64,000 bases of DNA from Ruminococcus sp. (GCA_017404145.1 JAFRCW010000040.1:1-64000); one strand, 5' to 3'. Numbered from the stretch's first letter, positions 26,919 through 36,534 are shown. The notes: generated by a model from the letters alone, not told the origin. Numbers and translations: made by a program.

Positions 26919-27255
26919 GAAAATTTTATTTGCGGCGATTTTTGTTTTCGGCGTTTTCATTTCGTCTGTTTCTCAGATCATCCTGAAAAAGAGCGCGCAG
27001 ATGGAATTTCCCAGTAAGATCAGGGAGTATCTGAACGCCCGCGTGATCTTTGCCTATATCATCTTTTTCGGCGCGACGCTGTGCTCCATCTGGGCGTACA
27101 AGGTGATTCCGCTGTCGCTGGGACCGATCCTGGAATCATCCGGGTATCTCTTTGTAGCGGTACTTAGCTGGCTGTTTTTAAAAGAAAAGATCACTAAAAA
27201 GAAAATGCTTGGTCTTTCGATTATACTAATCGGAATCATAATTTATTCACTGTAA
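26911..27255 (+). CDS. SMR-family membrane protein, flippase subunit 2
   Basis: 114 aa, four membrane helices, EamA/SMR-like: FGVFISSVSQIILKKSAQ, VIPLSLGPILESSGYLFVAV and LSWLFLKEKITKKKMLG. It overlaps the first SMR gene by 8 nt, which suggests equal synthesis of the two subunits. The C-terminal helix carries the usual GLSIILIGI. Taken with the GtrB gene it completes a lipid-linked side-sugar flipping set. Confidence 0.82.
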   Translation: MNEKILFAAIFVFGVFISSVSQIILKKSAQMEFPSKIREYLNARVIFAYIIFFGATLCSIWAYKVIPLSLGPILESSGYLFVAVLSWLFLKEKITKKKMLGLSIILIGIIIYSL

Positions 27256-27262
27256 CAAGGTT

Positions 27263-27310
27263 TATTTGAAGGGAATCACACTTGCCGGTGAGCGCGGGAC
27301 AAGAGGTATC
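27263..27310 (+). pseudogene. Vestige of a second rmlA start
   Basis: Around 42 bp here align with the first 14 codons of rmlA at 28638, with about 80% identity by eye, encoding LKGITLAGERGTRG against [14 protein letters not shown]. The frame is then lost. It indicates a former rmlA position before the LDH-like gene was placed between the SMR pair and the present rmlA. Confidence 0.6.
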
Positions 27311-27461
27311 ATAAGGATAGGAAACAACGTTACGATTTCCGGGATGTGAAATTCATATATAATTCAGGTATTTCGGAAACAGATCATAATAGGATTAATA
27401 TAGCAAACAGGTTGTTGATTTCATTTGGAATCTTTATTATTTTTGGAAGGAGATAGTTACT

Positions 27462-28409
27462 ATTCTTCAAGTAAGCACAAGAAAGGTTGCCATTATTGGA
27501 GCCGGTTATGTCGGTGCTTCAATAGCGTATGCCTTAACAATAAAGAATTTAGCCAGAGAAATCATCCTGATTGATATTAGTCGGGATAAGGCAAACGGAG
27601 AGGCGATGGATATTCAACACGGGATACCGTATATGGGATCTTCATCGGTTCGCGTTGGTACTTATTCCGATTGTGCTAACTGCGATTTGATTATTATTAC
27701 TGCTGGCAGAAACAGAAGACCAACTGAATCTCGTATTGATATGATTTATGACAATATTTCAATAATGAAAGATGTTGTAAATCAAATGATGCCTTATTAT
27801 TCCAAGGGAGTAATACTGATCGTGTCCAATCCGGTTGATATACTAACTTTTAAGTGTGACGAATGGATGTCACTTGATAACGGAAGAATCATGGGAACCG
27901 GATGCATTCTGGATACTTCTCGCTTGATTAGGAAAATAGCTGATTATACAAAGATGAATATCGAAGCGATCAAGTGTAATATTGTCGGGGAGCATGGCGA
28001 TACCCAGTTCCCGGTATGGAGCAGATTAGCGATTGCCGGGGTTCCAATGGACGAGTATTGTAATGATATAGGGCTTGAATGGAGCGAAAAGCAAAGAGAC
28101 AATATTTACCGGAATGTTAAAAACATGGGAACAGAAATAATCACCGCCAAAGGAAGAACGCATTTTGGAATTGCAACCTGCGTTTGTTCATTAGCCGATG
28201 CGATCTTAAATCAGAGACCCACAATTGCCTCAGTTACTACCCCGCTGAAAGGTGAGTATGGAATCAAGGATGTTGCTATCAGCCTTCCGTCTATTGTGGG
28301 AGTAAATGGAGTTGAACATCGTTTAGAGGAGCATCTGACAGACACGGAGCGGAAATTGCTGCATTATAGCGCTGACAGCTTAAATTCTGTTTTGAGCAGA
28401 TTATCATAA
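27462..28409 (+). CDS. L-lactate/malate dehydrogenase-family enzyme
   Basis: About 315 aa. The NAD loop GAGYVGAS, IDISRDKANGEAMD, VSNPVDILTF, the LDTSRL segment and the catalytic GEHGDTQFPVWS are all present. ATG 27606 would cut off the nucleotide-binding strand, so translation probably begins at ATT 27462, 8 nt after SD AAGGAGA; no ATG, GTG or TTG is available. In the specificity loop AGRNRRPTESRID, Arg85 takes the place of the Gln that marks lactate dehydrogenases, as in malate dehydrogenases. It sits alone among polysaccharide genes, so its substrate may be an unusual 2-keto acid. Confidence 0.8.
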   Translation: MLQVSTRKVAIIGAGYVGASIAYALTIKNLAREIILIDISRDKANGEAMDIQHGIPYMGSSSVRVGTYSDCANCDLIIITAGRNRRPTESRIDMIYDNISIMKDVVNQMMPYYSKGVILIVSNPVDILTFKCDEWMSLDNGRIMGTGCILDTSRLIRKIADYTKMNIEAIKCNIVGEHGDTQFPVWSRLAIAGVPMDEYCNDIGLEWSEKQRDNIYRNVKNMGTEIITAKGRTHFGIATCVCSLADAILNQRPTIASVTTPLKGEYGIKDVAISLPSIVGVNGVEHRLEEHLTDTERKLLHYSADSLNSVLSRLS

Positions 28410-28598
28410 AAGATTTATGAGAGGGAATCACTTATAAAATATCGTAAACAAAGTGCTATTCCAAACCCAAAATGAAACCAAGCTCAAACTATGGGGGCTT
28501 AATTAATCAAAAAAATGCTGAATTATTAACGCGGCAATTTATGTCGCGAGATAACAATGTTTTTATTCACTTGCTGCGACAGAGGCTAAAAAGTTTTC

Positions 28599-28632
28599 TC
28601 CTTTTGCCTCTCGCGTAGCGGAGAGGAAAGGT
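28599..28632 (+). promoter_or_regulatory. Hairpin over the rmlA ribosome-binding site
   Basis: CCTCTCGC-GTA-GCGGAGAGG, with an outer CCTTT/AAAGG pairing, places the rmlA SD (AGGAAAGG) in the 3' arm. The hairpin could limit rmlA translation or be an mRNA processing site. The 28410-28598 gap holds only AT-rich sequence and a small CGCG hairpin near 28528-28545. Confidence 0.45.
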
Positions 28633-28637
28633 CTTAA

Positions 28638-29516
28638 ATGAAGGGAATTATACTTGCCGGAGGGCGTGGAACAAGACTGTATCCGATGACGGTGGCTGTA
28701 TCAAAGCAGCTGCTGCCTGTATACGATAAGCCGATGATCTACTATCCGCTGTCGATGCTGCTGCTCGCCGGGATCAAAGATATCTTGATCATCTCAACAC
28801 CGGAGGATACGCCGCTGTACGATCGGCTGCTCGGCGACGGCTCGCGGATCGGCGTGTCGTTTACCTATAAAGTACAGGATACGCCCCGCGGGCTGGCGGA
28901 CGCATTTATCCTCGGCGCTGATTTTATCGGCGATGACAGTGTGTGTCTGATCCTTGGCGATAATATCTTTTACGGTCAGAGCATGACCGGGATTCTGCAG
29001 AAAGCGGCAGAAAAGCTGAACGGCGCTACGGTGTTTGGTTATCCTGTGAAAAACCCGAAAGAATTCGGCGTCGTGGAATTTGACGAGAATCAAAATGTTA
29101 TTTCTATCGAGGAAAAGCCTGAAAAGCCGAAGTCCAATTTTGTCGTACCCGGGTTGTATTTCTACGATAATCAGGTCGTTGAGATCGCAAAGAATGTCAA
29201 GCCTTCCGCTCGCGGTGAGATCGAGATCACCTCGGTCAATAACGTGTATTTGGAAATGGGCAAGCTGAAGGTCAGCCTGCTCGGCAGAGGTACGGCATGG
29301 CTGGATACCGGTACACCGGAAGGTATGCTGAAAGCCGCCGAGTACGTCGAGGCGGTGCAGTCGCAGCAGGGCTATTATGTTTCCTGTATCGAAGAGATCG
29401 CGTGGCGCAAAGGTTTTGTCTCCGCGGAGCAATTATTGGAGCTCGGTCGGGAACTGCATATGACCGAATACGGGAAATATATCATTTCATTGGCCGAGGA
29501 GGCTTTGAATCAATGA
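28638..29516 (+). CDS. rmlA: Glucose-1-phosphate thymidylyltransferase
   Basis: 292 aa, the normal RmlA length. [13 protein letters not shown] (nucleotide site), [29 protein letters not shown] and [20 protein letters not shown] are RmlA signatures. It makes dTDP-glucose from glucose-1-phosphate and dTTP, the first step to dTDP-L-rhamnose. The gene is GC-rich compared with the DNA on its left and marks the end of the AT-rich block. Its stop overlaps the rmlB start by 4 nt. Confidence 0.96.
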   Translation: MKGIILAGGRGTRLYPMTVAVSKQLLPVYDKPMIYYPLSMLLLAGIKDILIISTPEDTPLYDRLLGDGSRIGVSFTYKVQDTPRGLADAFILGADFIGDDSVCLILGDNIFYGQSMTGILQKAAEKLNGATVFGYPVKNPKEFGVVEFDENQNVISIEEKPEKPKSNFVVPGLYFYDNQVVEIAKNVKPSARGEIEITSVNNVYLEMGKLKVSLLGRGTAWLDTGTPEGMLKAAEYVEAVQSQQGYYVSCIEEIAWRKGFVSAEQLLELGRELHMTEYGKYIISLAEEALNQ

Positions 29517-30532
29517 CAATTATTGTGACCGGCGGCGCCGGGTTTATCGGTTCAAACTTTATATTCCATATGCTGAAAGAACATCCGGATTACCGCATCA
29601 TTTGTCTGGATAAGCTGACTTATGCCGGCAATCTCAGTACGCTGAAATCGGTGATGGATGAGCCGAACTTTCGTTTTGTGAAGGCGGATATCTGCGACAG
29701 AGAAGCAGTATACATGCTCTTTGAAGAAGAAAAGCCCGATGTTGTGGTGAACTTTGCCGCGGAGAGCCATGTTGACCGATCGATAGAGAATCCGGAAGTC
29801 TTTTTGCAGACGAATATTCTCGGGACGCAGATCTTGATGGACGCCTGCCGCAAATATGGGATAGAACGCTATCATCAGGTCAGTACTGACGAAGTATACG
29901 GCGATCTGCCGCTCGACAGACCCGATCTGTTCTTTACGGAGGAAACCCCGATCCATACCAGTTCTCCCTACAGCTCGTCCAAGGCGGGCGCCGATCTGCT
30001 GGTGTTGGCGTATTACCGTACCTATGGACTGCCCGTGACGATCTCTCGATGCTCCAACAACTACGGCCCCTACCATTTCCCGGAGAAGCTGATCCCGCTA
30101 ATGATCGCGAACGCGCTTGCGGACAAGCCTCTGCCGGTATATGGTAAGGGTGAAAACGTGCGTGACTGGCTCTATGTGGAGGATCATTGCAAGGCGATCG
30201 ATATGATCATCCATAAGGGAAGAGTCGGAGAAGTTTATAACGTCGGCGGTCACAACGAGATGGCGAATATCGACATCGTCAAGCTGATCTGCAAGGAACT
30301 CGGCAAGCCTGAGAGCCTGATCACCTTCGTCACCGACCGCAAAGGGCATGATCTGCGCTACGCAATCGATCCGACGAAGATCCATAATAAACTCGGCTGG
30401 CTGCCCGAAACGAAGTTTGAGGACGGTATCAAAAAGACGATCCGGTGGTACCTCGATAATAAAGATTGGTGGCAGGAGATCATCAGCGGCGAGTATCAGC
30501 ATTATTATGAAAAGATGTACGGGAACAGATAA
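29513..30532 (+). CDS. rmlB: dTDP-glucose 4,6-dehydratase
   Basis: 339 aa. [13 protein letters not shown] (NAD), [24 protein letters not shown], the catalytic TDEVYG and [13 protein letters not shown], and [15 protein letters not shown] are all classic RmlB. Start ATG 29513 overlaps the rmlA stop; a longer upstream frame is just rmlA read out of frame. Produces dTDP-4-keto-6-deoxyglucose, a branch point for rhamnose and for the aminotransferase at 24459. Confidence 0.96.
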   Translation: MTIIVTGGAGFIGSNFIFHMLKEHPDYRIICLDKLTYAGNLSTLKSVMDEPNFRFVKADICDREAVYMLFEEEKPDVVVNFAAESHVDRSIENPEVFLQTNILGTQILMDACRKYGIERYHQVSTDEVYGDLPLDRPDLFFTEETPIHTSSPYSSSKAGADLLVLAYYRTYGLPVTISRCSNNYGPYHFPEKLIPLMIANALADKPLPVYGKGENVRDWLYVEDHCKAIDMIIHKGRVGEVYNVGGHNEMANIDIVKLICKELGKPESLITFVTDRKGHDLRYAIDPTKIHNKLGWLPETKFEDGIKKTIRWYLDNKDWWQEIISGEYQHYYEKMYGNR

Positions 30533-30533
30533 G

Positions 30534-31430
30534 ATGAAGGTGTTTGTAACAGGCGTCTGCGGGCAGCTCGGGCACGATGTGATGAATGAGCTGAAGCGTT
30601 GCGGTCATGTCGGCGTCGGTTCCGATATCATCGAAAGAACCGATACTGACTATATACGGTTGGATATCACGGATAAGGTCGCGGTTGACAAAGCGCTGAT
30701 GGAGATACGTCCCGACGCAGTGATCCATTGTGCGGCTTGGACAGCGGTCGACGCTGCCGAGGAAGAAGAGAATCGCGAAACCGTTTTTTCTGTCAATTCC
30801 TCAGGAACAAAGAATATTGCTGAGGCTTGCAAAAAACTTGATTGCAAGATGATGTATATCAGTACGGATTATGTGTTCAACGGTCAGGGAGAAGAACCGT
30901 GGCAGGCAGACTGCAAAGATTTTGCGCCGCTGAACGTTTACGGTCAAAGCAAGCTTGATGGTGAGCTCACCGTAGCGGAAACACTCGAAGAATTTTTCAT
31001 TGTGCGTATCGCGTGGGTGTTCGGTTTGAATGGCAAAAACTTCATCAAGACTATGATAAATGTCGGTAAAAAGTATGAGACGGTCCGCGTCGTCAATGAT
31101 CAGGTCGGCACACCAACATACACATATGATTTAGCGCGATTGTTGGTCGATATGATTGAAACGGAAAAGTTCGGATTCTATCATGCAACTAATGAAGGCG
31201 GTTTCATCAGCTGGTATGATTTTGCCGTGGAGATTTTTTGGCAGGCAGGAATGGCAACGAAGGTTATCCCTGTTTCGACGAAGGAGTATGGCGTCTCCAA
31301 GGCAGTAAGACCATTCAATTCCAGACTGGATAAATCAAAACTGACGAAAAGCGGTTTTGAACCGCTGCCTGACTGGAAAGATGCTTTAAACAGGTATTTA
31401 GTGGAGGCTCAACTGTTATGGGACAAATAA
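30534..31430 (+). CDS. rmlD: dTDP-4-dehydrorhamnose reductase
   Basis: 298 aa. FVTGVCGQLGHDVMNEL (cofactor loop), CAAWTAVDAAEEE, STDYVFNG, the catalytic NVYGQSKLDGE and RIAWVFGLNGKNF are RmlD hallmarks. Starts 1 bp after the rmlB stop and overlaps rmlC by 13 nt. Last enzyme for dTDP-L-rhamnose. The order A-B-D-C is common in Firmicutes. Confidence 0.95.
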   Translation: MKVFVTGVCGQLGHDVMNELKRCGHVGVGSDIIERTDTDYIRLDITDKVAVDKALMEIRPDAVIHCAAWTAVDAAEEEENRETVFSVNSSGTKNIAEACKKLDCKMMYISTDYVFNGQGEEPWQADCKDFAPLNVYGQSKLDGELTVAETLEEFFIVRIAWVFGLNGKNFIKTMINVGKKYETVRVVNDQVGTPTYTYDLARLLVDMIETEKFGFYHATNEGGFISWYDFAVEIFWQAGMATKVIPVSTKEYGVSKAVRPFNSRLDKSKLTKSGFEPLPDWKDALNRYLVEAQLLWDK

Positions 31431-32017
31431 AAGTTGAAAAAGACGTGGGCGGGATCGCCGATCTTTGTGTGATCACACCCGCTTTTCACGGAGATGAGCG
31501 AGGATACTTTATGGAAACCTACTCACAGCGTGATATGCAGGAGGCTGGTTTTGATACGGTCTTTGTTCAGGATAATCAGAGTATGAGCAAAAAGGGTGTT
31601 CTGCGAGGTCTTCATTTTCAGATTAATCATCCGCAGACCAAGCTTGTTCGGGTGATCAAAGGAGAAGTATTTGACGTATCGGTCGATCTGAGAGCCGGCA
31701 GTCCAACTTTCGGAAAATGGCATGGTGAGATCCTGTCTGCAGAGAACAGGAAGCAGTTCCTGATCCCGAAAGGCTTTGCGCACGGTTTTTTAGTTTTATC
31801 CGATATGGCGGAGTTTTGTTACAAATGCGATGATTTTTATCATCCGAACGATGAGAGCGGTATCGCGTGGAATGACCCTGATATCGGGATCGAATGGCCG
31901 CGGATCACAGGAACGTATGACGGTACGGCTTCCGCTGATGGATATACGTTAGACGGAGTTTCTCTCATCCTGTCGGATAAGGATACCAAATGGAAGGGAA
32001 TCAAATATTTCGGTTAA
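31418..32017 (+). CDS. rmlC: dTDP-4-dehydrorhamnose 3,5-epimerase
   Basis: 199 aa. Cupin fold with ERGYFMETYSQRDM, QDNQSMSKKGVLRGLHFQ (catalytic His), VDLRAGSPTFGKW and IPKGFAHGFLVLSD; the later Y-KCDDFY-P segment fits RmlC. It supplies the substrate of RmlD. The overlap with rmlD implies coupled translation. Confidence 0.95.
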   Translation: MGQIKVEKDVGGIADLCVITPAFHGDERGYFMETYSQRDMQEAGFDTVFVQDNQSMSKKGVLRGLHFQINHPQTKLVRVIKGEVFDVSVDLRAGSPTFGKWHGEILSAENRKQFLIPKGFAHGFLVLSDMAEFCYKCDDFYHPNDESGIAWNDPDIGIEWPRITGTYDGTASADGYTLDGVSLILSDKDTKWKGIKYFG

Positions 32018-32030
32018 TAAGAGGAAGAAT

Positions 32031-32744
32031 ATGAAAGTATCGGTATTACTGATCTCGTATAACGGAGATCGGTTCATAAAACCACAGATAGAGTCGATCC
32101 TTAATGAAATCTCCGATGAGGATGAATTGATCATATCCGACGATGGTTCTACGGATAACACGATCGATATCATCCAATCGTTCTCTCAAAAACATCCGAA
32201 CGTGAAGTTGGTAGTAGGTCCTCATAACGGTATCGCGTCAAATTTTTCAAATGCTTATCATTACAGTGACGGTGATCTCATCTTTTTCAGCGATCAGGAT
32301 GATGAATGGCTGCCTGGTAAGGTGAACGCGGTCAAGGAGCATTTCGACGCACATTCCGAACATAAAGTTGTGATGCATAATGCATATATGTGTGATGGAG
32401 AGAACAATATTGTTAATGAAGAAGCTAATATCTTTCGGTTGAGAAGTGCCGGTCATGGTGTGATACGGAATATTGTGAAGAGCACTTACTACGGCTGTTG
32501 TATGGCGTTTAGGCGTGAGTTTCTGGAAAAGTATATGCCGCTTGCGCCGGAAACGATCGCTTATGATCAGTTCCTTGGCTTGTGCGCAGAGAAAAGCCAT
32601 TGTGTGGGTTTTATCCCCGAAAAATACTTAAAGCATCGTGTCCACAGCAACAATCAGTCACAGGAACAGCCGTTGCTAAAAATAATCAGACTTCGCAAAA
32701 TAAAAATAATGCAATTTTTGAAATATAAAAACGGGATGAAATAA
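32031..32744 (+). CDS. Glycosyltransferase family 2 (rhamnosyltransferase-like)
   Basis: 237 aa. VSVLLISYNGDRFIKPQIES, ISDDGSTDNT and FFSDQDDEW (DxD) are the GT2 core; the late ETIAYDQFLGLCA and HSNNQSQ resemble rhamnosyltransferases of group-polysaccharide loci. It directly follows the rml genes (13-bp gap), which supports dTDP-L-rhamnose as donor, but this is not proved. Confidence 0.87.
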   Translation: MKVSVLLISYNGDRFIKPQIESILNEISDEDELIISDDGSTDNTIDIIQSFSQKHPNVKLVVGPHNGIASNFSNAYHYSDGDLIFFSDQDDEWLPGKVNAVKEHFDAHSEHKVVMHNAYMCDGENNIVNEEANIFRLRSAGHGVIRNIVKSTYYGCCMAFRREFLEKYMPLAPETIAYDQFLGLCAEKSHCVGFIPEKYLKHRVHSNNQSQEQPLLKIIRLRKIKIMQFLKYKNGMK

Positions 32745-32768
32745 ACATCCATGTGTTCGGAGATCTAC

Positions 32769-34466
32769 ATGATGAAAGTGCTTTACTTAACCGGTATTCC
32801 TTCTCCATACAGAGTAGATTTATTCAACAAAATGGGAAAGCTCTGTAATCTTGAGGTTGTTTTTCTGGCAGAATATCAATCAGATCGGAATAAAAAGTGG
32901 CAGACGGTAAAACCAGAAACATTTCAAGCTGTTTTTATCAACAAAGGACCGCTACAGGATAAAAAGATTGATTTCGGTATGAAAGAATACCTGAAAAAGA
33001 ACGCAAGTCAATTTGATATTATTGTTGTTCACGGGATTTCATTCGTTGCTTCTATGATCGCAATGCGGTGGATGATTCGGAGTGGCATTCGATACGGGTT
33101 GGAAGCTGACGGCGCCATTATCCCCAAGAAGGAAAAAAAAATAAAATACAAATTGAAGGAGTATTTTATTCGGCATGCTTCATTTTGGTTGAGTTCGAGC
33201 AAGATAACAACCGATCGATATTTGTATTACGGTGCAAAAGAGAACAGGTGTTATCATTATCCGTTTACTTCCATAACAGAGAAAGATATTTACCGTTCGG
33301 TCTTTTTATCAGACGGTGAGAAGGATACGATCAAGAGTGAAGTGGGCTTTTCTTATAAGAAGGTTGTTTTAACGGATAAAGAATCGGCGGCTGATTTTTG
33401 CTTTTCTGACGGAAGGAGCCGCTTGAACGGCTTGAAGGAATCAGATGTCGAAGTGCTGGTCGTCGGTAACAGCAAAGAACAAAATGATAATTCCGGTGAG
33501 TTCCCCGATAATGTACGATTCATTACAGATACCGATCCCTTGATAATGGACTATCTGATGATTGCTGACGTTTATCTGTCTTTGGGAAACCATAAGGATA
33601 ATATGATTCGTACGGCATCAGCATACGGCGTTCCGGTCGTTGCTTTCACAGAGGAATCTTTTGATTGCGAAAAAGGATCTGACGGCCTCATGGTGTATGG
33701 TATCAGTTCTTCTGATCCGGCACGGTATGATCGGTTGATGGATTTTCTGTCGGATACAAATAAGCAGGAATCGTATCGTATCGACACCTTTAGGCATGCG
33801 GTCAATAGTATGACTGATAAGCTGTCTGATAAGGATCGGACTGAGCTGCTTTCTTCCCTTTGGTATTTACTCAACCGAAAACGCGAGATCATAAAAAAGG
33901 AATATGGGATAAAAGCGAATGAACCGGTCGTTTTGCTGGTAGGGCAGATCATTCCCCGAAAAGGTATTGATATCATGCTGGAAGCGTCTTTATCTCTTTC
34001 GCCTGAGATCAAGTACTATGTGGTAGGCGGCGCCTGCACGGAACCGCTGCAGCAGATTATCGACGCTAAACATATCGAAAATGTTCAGTTTGTTGATTTT
34101 GCTGGTAAGGAAGAGCTGAGAAAGTACTACAGTATGTGTGATGTATTTGCTCTGCCGACCCGCGAAGATATCTGGGGGTTGGTAATCAATGAGGCGATGG
34201 CATACTGTTTACCGATCGTAACGACCGATAATTGTGTAGCGGGATTGGAGCTGGTTTCCGAAAACTGGATCATCCCGACCGAAGACAGTGACGCCTTAGC
34301 GGAAAAGATGAAAGAACTATTCGGTGTGATCGGTGATAGAGAGTATAATTATCAACTGATTGAACACAGTTTGAAAACTTCATTTCAATATAGCATTGAA
34401 AATTCCGCTGTAACACATATAGAAATATTCAAGACGGTGGATGAGGACAGCCAGAATAAGATGTGA
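32769..34466 (+). CDS. Glycosyltransferase family 4 with extra internal domain
   Basis: 565 aa, about 180 longer than usual GT4 enzymes. The N-terminal GT-B domain (VLYLTGIPSPYRVDLFNKMG) runs to about residue 175, and the normal C-terminal donor domain starts near 375 (VVLLVGQIIPRKGIDIML...FALPTREDIWGLVINEAMAY). Between them lies a second, degraded donor-like domain: MIADVYLSLGNHKDNMIRTA followed by SAYGVPVVAF, which imitates the E-x7-E region without the glutamates. I start at ATG 32769 after SD CGGAG; ATG 32751 is upstream. Confidence 0.82.
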   Translation: MMKVLYLTGIPSPYRVDLFNKMGKLCNLEVVFLAEYQSDRNKKWQTVKPETFQAVFINKGPLQDKKIDFGMKEYLKKNASQFDIIVVHGISFVASMIAMRWMIRSGIRYGLEADGAIIPKKEKKIKYKLKEYFIRHASFWLSSSKITTDRYLYYGAKENRCYHYPFTSITEKDIYRSVFLSDGEKDTIKSEVGFSYKKVVLTDKESAADFCFSDGRSRLNGLKESDVEVLVVGNSKEQNDNSGEFPDNVRFITDTDPLIMDYLMIADVYLSLGNHKDNMIRTASAYGVPVVAFTEESFDCEKGSDGLMVYGISSSDPARYDRLMDFLSDTNKQESYRIDTFRHAVNSMTDKLSDKDRTELLSSLWYLLNRKREIIKKEYGIKANEPVVLLVGQIIPRKGIDIMLEASLSLSPEIKYYVVGGACTEPLQQIIDAKHIENVQFVDFAGKEELRKYYSMCDVFALPTREDIWGLVINEAMAYCLPIVTTDNCVAGLELVSENWIIPTEDSDALAEKMKELFGVIGDREYNYQLIEHSLKTSFQYSIENSAVTHIEIFKTVDEDSQNKM

Positions 34467-34562
34467 TTTCAGCTTTGTCACAGGAGAATAGATAATGACA
34501 ATAGGGTTTTGAAAAAAATGTTTCAAAGCTGTCTGGCATAGAACGATATGGGTTTTGTTCAA

Positions 34563-35203
34563 TAAGAAAGAAAAAACAGTGCAAGAAAGCGTATCACAAA
34601 CGATCAATTCTCTCTTATTACACAAAATTGTGTGTGTGGGTAATCTACAAACTTTTGGGAAAACGGTTTGATAGCCCCGCTATTAATACATATATCTATC
34701 AAAAAGACTTTTGCAAATTTTGTGCTGACTTAAAATACTATTTGAGTTGTGAATTGGTTTTCTTTCAAAACGATAGTAATACAAGGTGTCCTTATGCATA
34801 TTTGGGCGATGGCGACAAAAGGATCACAATACAGTTTACACACTATCATAACGAAGAAGAAGCCAGAAATAAATGGAACGAAAGAAAGGAACGTATTCAT
34901 TGGGATAATCTTTACATTATGACCAATGACGGCAACAAGGCTGATTTGAGCGATTTTAACTTGTTGGAGAGGGTTCCTTGTAAAAGAAAAGTGATCTTTA
35001 CATCCAGAAGAAGACCGGAGATAGCTGATTCTTTTGAATTGTATGCAATGAACGGTCAGGAAACAGCTGTGTTTATGATGATCGACAGAAATTACTGGAT
35101 CGGTTACAGACCATGGGAAGAAGAATTTGACTTTACGGCTTGGCTGAATGACGAGAAGGATTTTCGGTATGATTCATGCAGAAAAAAGAAAACATGGAAA
35201 TGA
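34563..35203 (+). pseudogene. DUF1919 polysaccharide protein, 5' frameshifted
   Basis: The open part (34628-35203) encodes IYKLLGKRFDSPAINTYIYQ, FTHYHNEEEARNKWNERKER and IHWDNLYIM, which match DUF1919 proteins of capsule loci. The family's N-terminal FSxIxxNCxGG is present just upstream in another frame (DQFSLITQNCVCG, near 34602-34640) and ends at TAA; the switch lies at a TG repeat (34628-34637). A stop at 34563 also blocks the start. So the gene is broken or phase-variable. The function of DUF1919 is unknown, and it usually travels with the pyruvyl transferase that follows. Confidence 0.7.
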
Positions 35204-35327
35204 ATGATATGGTAGGCTTTCTTTTTTGGTTTATCAGCAATAGTTTATATCACACTTGATGCTCATTGTGCTAATTTTCTGAAACATATAGATTTACAAG
35301 GGCTTTCATATTTGAAAAGGTGATCAT

Positions 35328-36443
35328 TTGAAAATAGGAATAATGACATATCATCGAGCTGAGAATTACGGTTCGGTTCTGCAGGCGTACGCCTTATCAA
35401 CGACAATAAAAAAACTTGGGCATGATCCGGAGATCATCGATTATCACTCTGAAGCGCAGGATAAAATGTTTCAGCTTTACAATGGATCACATTCATTGGG
35501 CGGAACGCTGAGAAACTTACTTGCCTTTGTATATCAAAAAAAGCTGAAGGCAAAAAAAGAATCTTTTTCTTCATTTTTGAAGAACAGAGTACAGCTCAGC
35601 CGTGATGATTATAATGACCGTTCGGACTTAAGTGTTTTGAATTCCGAATATGATTTCTTTATTTGCGGCAGCGATCAGGTTTGGAACACAGCATGCACAG
35701 ATTATACAGATGCGTACCTTCTTGATTTTGCAGAGAAAAAACAATGCTGTATGTCTTTTGCCGCCAGCATAGGCGTTTCTCGGATCAAACCGGAGGAAGA
35801 AGAGAAATTCAAGACAAGTATCAGCGGGTTTAAGTATATTTCTGTGAGAGAGAGGACAGCGAAGGAATGTTTAGAACGAATACTTGAACGTAAAGTTGAT
35901 GTAGTGCCTGATCCGGTTGTGCTGCTTTCTAAAGAAGAATGGGATGATCTGGCTGCTGACAATCGGTTTAGCGATTATATCCTATGTTACTTTATCGGGG
36001 ATGCTCCCCGGATGAGAGAATTTGCCAAGCGAATGCATAAGCTTTCTGGATTGCCGCTGGTTTTTACAAACTTCAGTCTGCGTGACACAGCGACCGCGGG
36101 CTACAAAGCGTATGACACCGGACCGCAGGAGTTCATCAGCCTGATCAAAAACGCAAAGTATATATGTACTGACTCGTTCCATGCGGTATTATTTTCGTTG
36201 ATTTATCATAAGAACTTTTGGGTGTTTACTAAATTGAACAAAGGCAGTTCAAGGAGCCGTATAGACGATATCGCTTTCAGAGTATCATTGACAGACAGAG
36301 TCTTGAATACGGATAAGGAATTACCGGATGATCCGCTGTGTGATATTGATTATACTGGAGTAGATCCTATTGTTGAAGAATATGCCGGCTATGGATACAG
36401 TCGGCTGAAAGAAAACACGACACCGATTGACAATGATTCTTGA
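35328..36443 (+). CDS. Polysaccharide pyruvyl transferase family protein
   Basis: 371 aa. GIMTYHRAENYGSVLQAYAL, DFFICGSDQVWN, VPDPVVLLSKEEW and CTDSFHAVLFSLIYHKNFWV are the WcaK/CsaB-like signature. The family adds pyruvyl ketals from PEP to sugars, or acts as a related transferase. It starts at TTG after AAAGGTGAT, and pairs with the Fe-S protein that follows, as is usual in Clostridia and Bacteroides capsule loci. Confidence 0.88.
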   Translation: MKIGIMTYHRAENYGSVLQAYALSTTIKKLGHDPEIIDYHSEAQDKMFQLYNGSHSLGGTLRNLLAFVYQKKLKAKKESFSSFLKNRVQLSRDDYNDRSDLSVLNSEYDFFICGSDQVWNTACTDYTDAYLLDFAEKKQCCMSFAASIGVSRIKPEEEEKFKTSISGFKYISVRERTAKECLERILERKVDVVPDPVVLLSKEEWDDLAADNRFSDYILCYFIGDAPRMREFAKRMHKLSGLPLVFTNFSLRDTATAGYKAYDTGPQEFISLIKNAKYICTDSFHAVLFSLIYHKNFWVFTKLNKGSSRSRIDDIAFRVSLTDRVLNTDKELPDDPLCDIDYTGVDPIVEEYAGYGYSRLKENTTPIDNDS

Positions 36444-36534
36444 CTTTGTCGGGATGGAGGTTCTTTTTCGAAATACACAAACCGACAATTCCCGGCGAGA
36501 GGTTACAAACTGAAAGAAAACGAAGAGGAATCAT

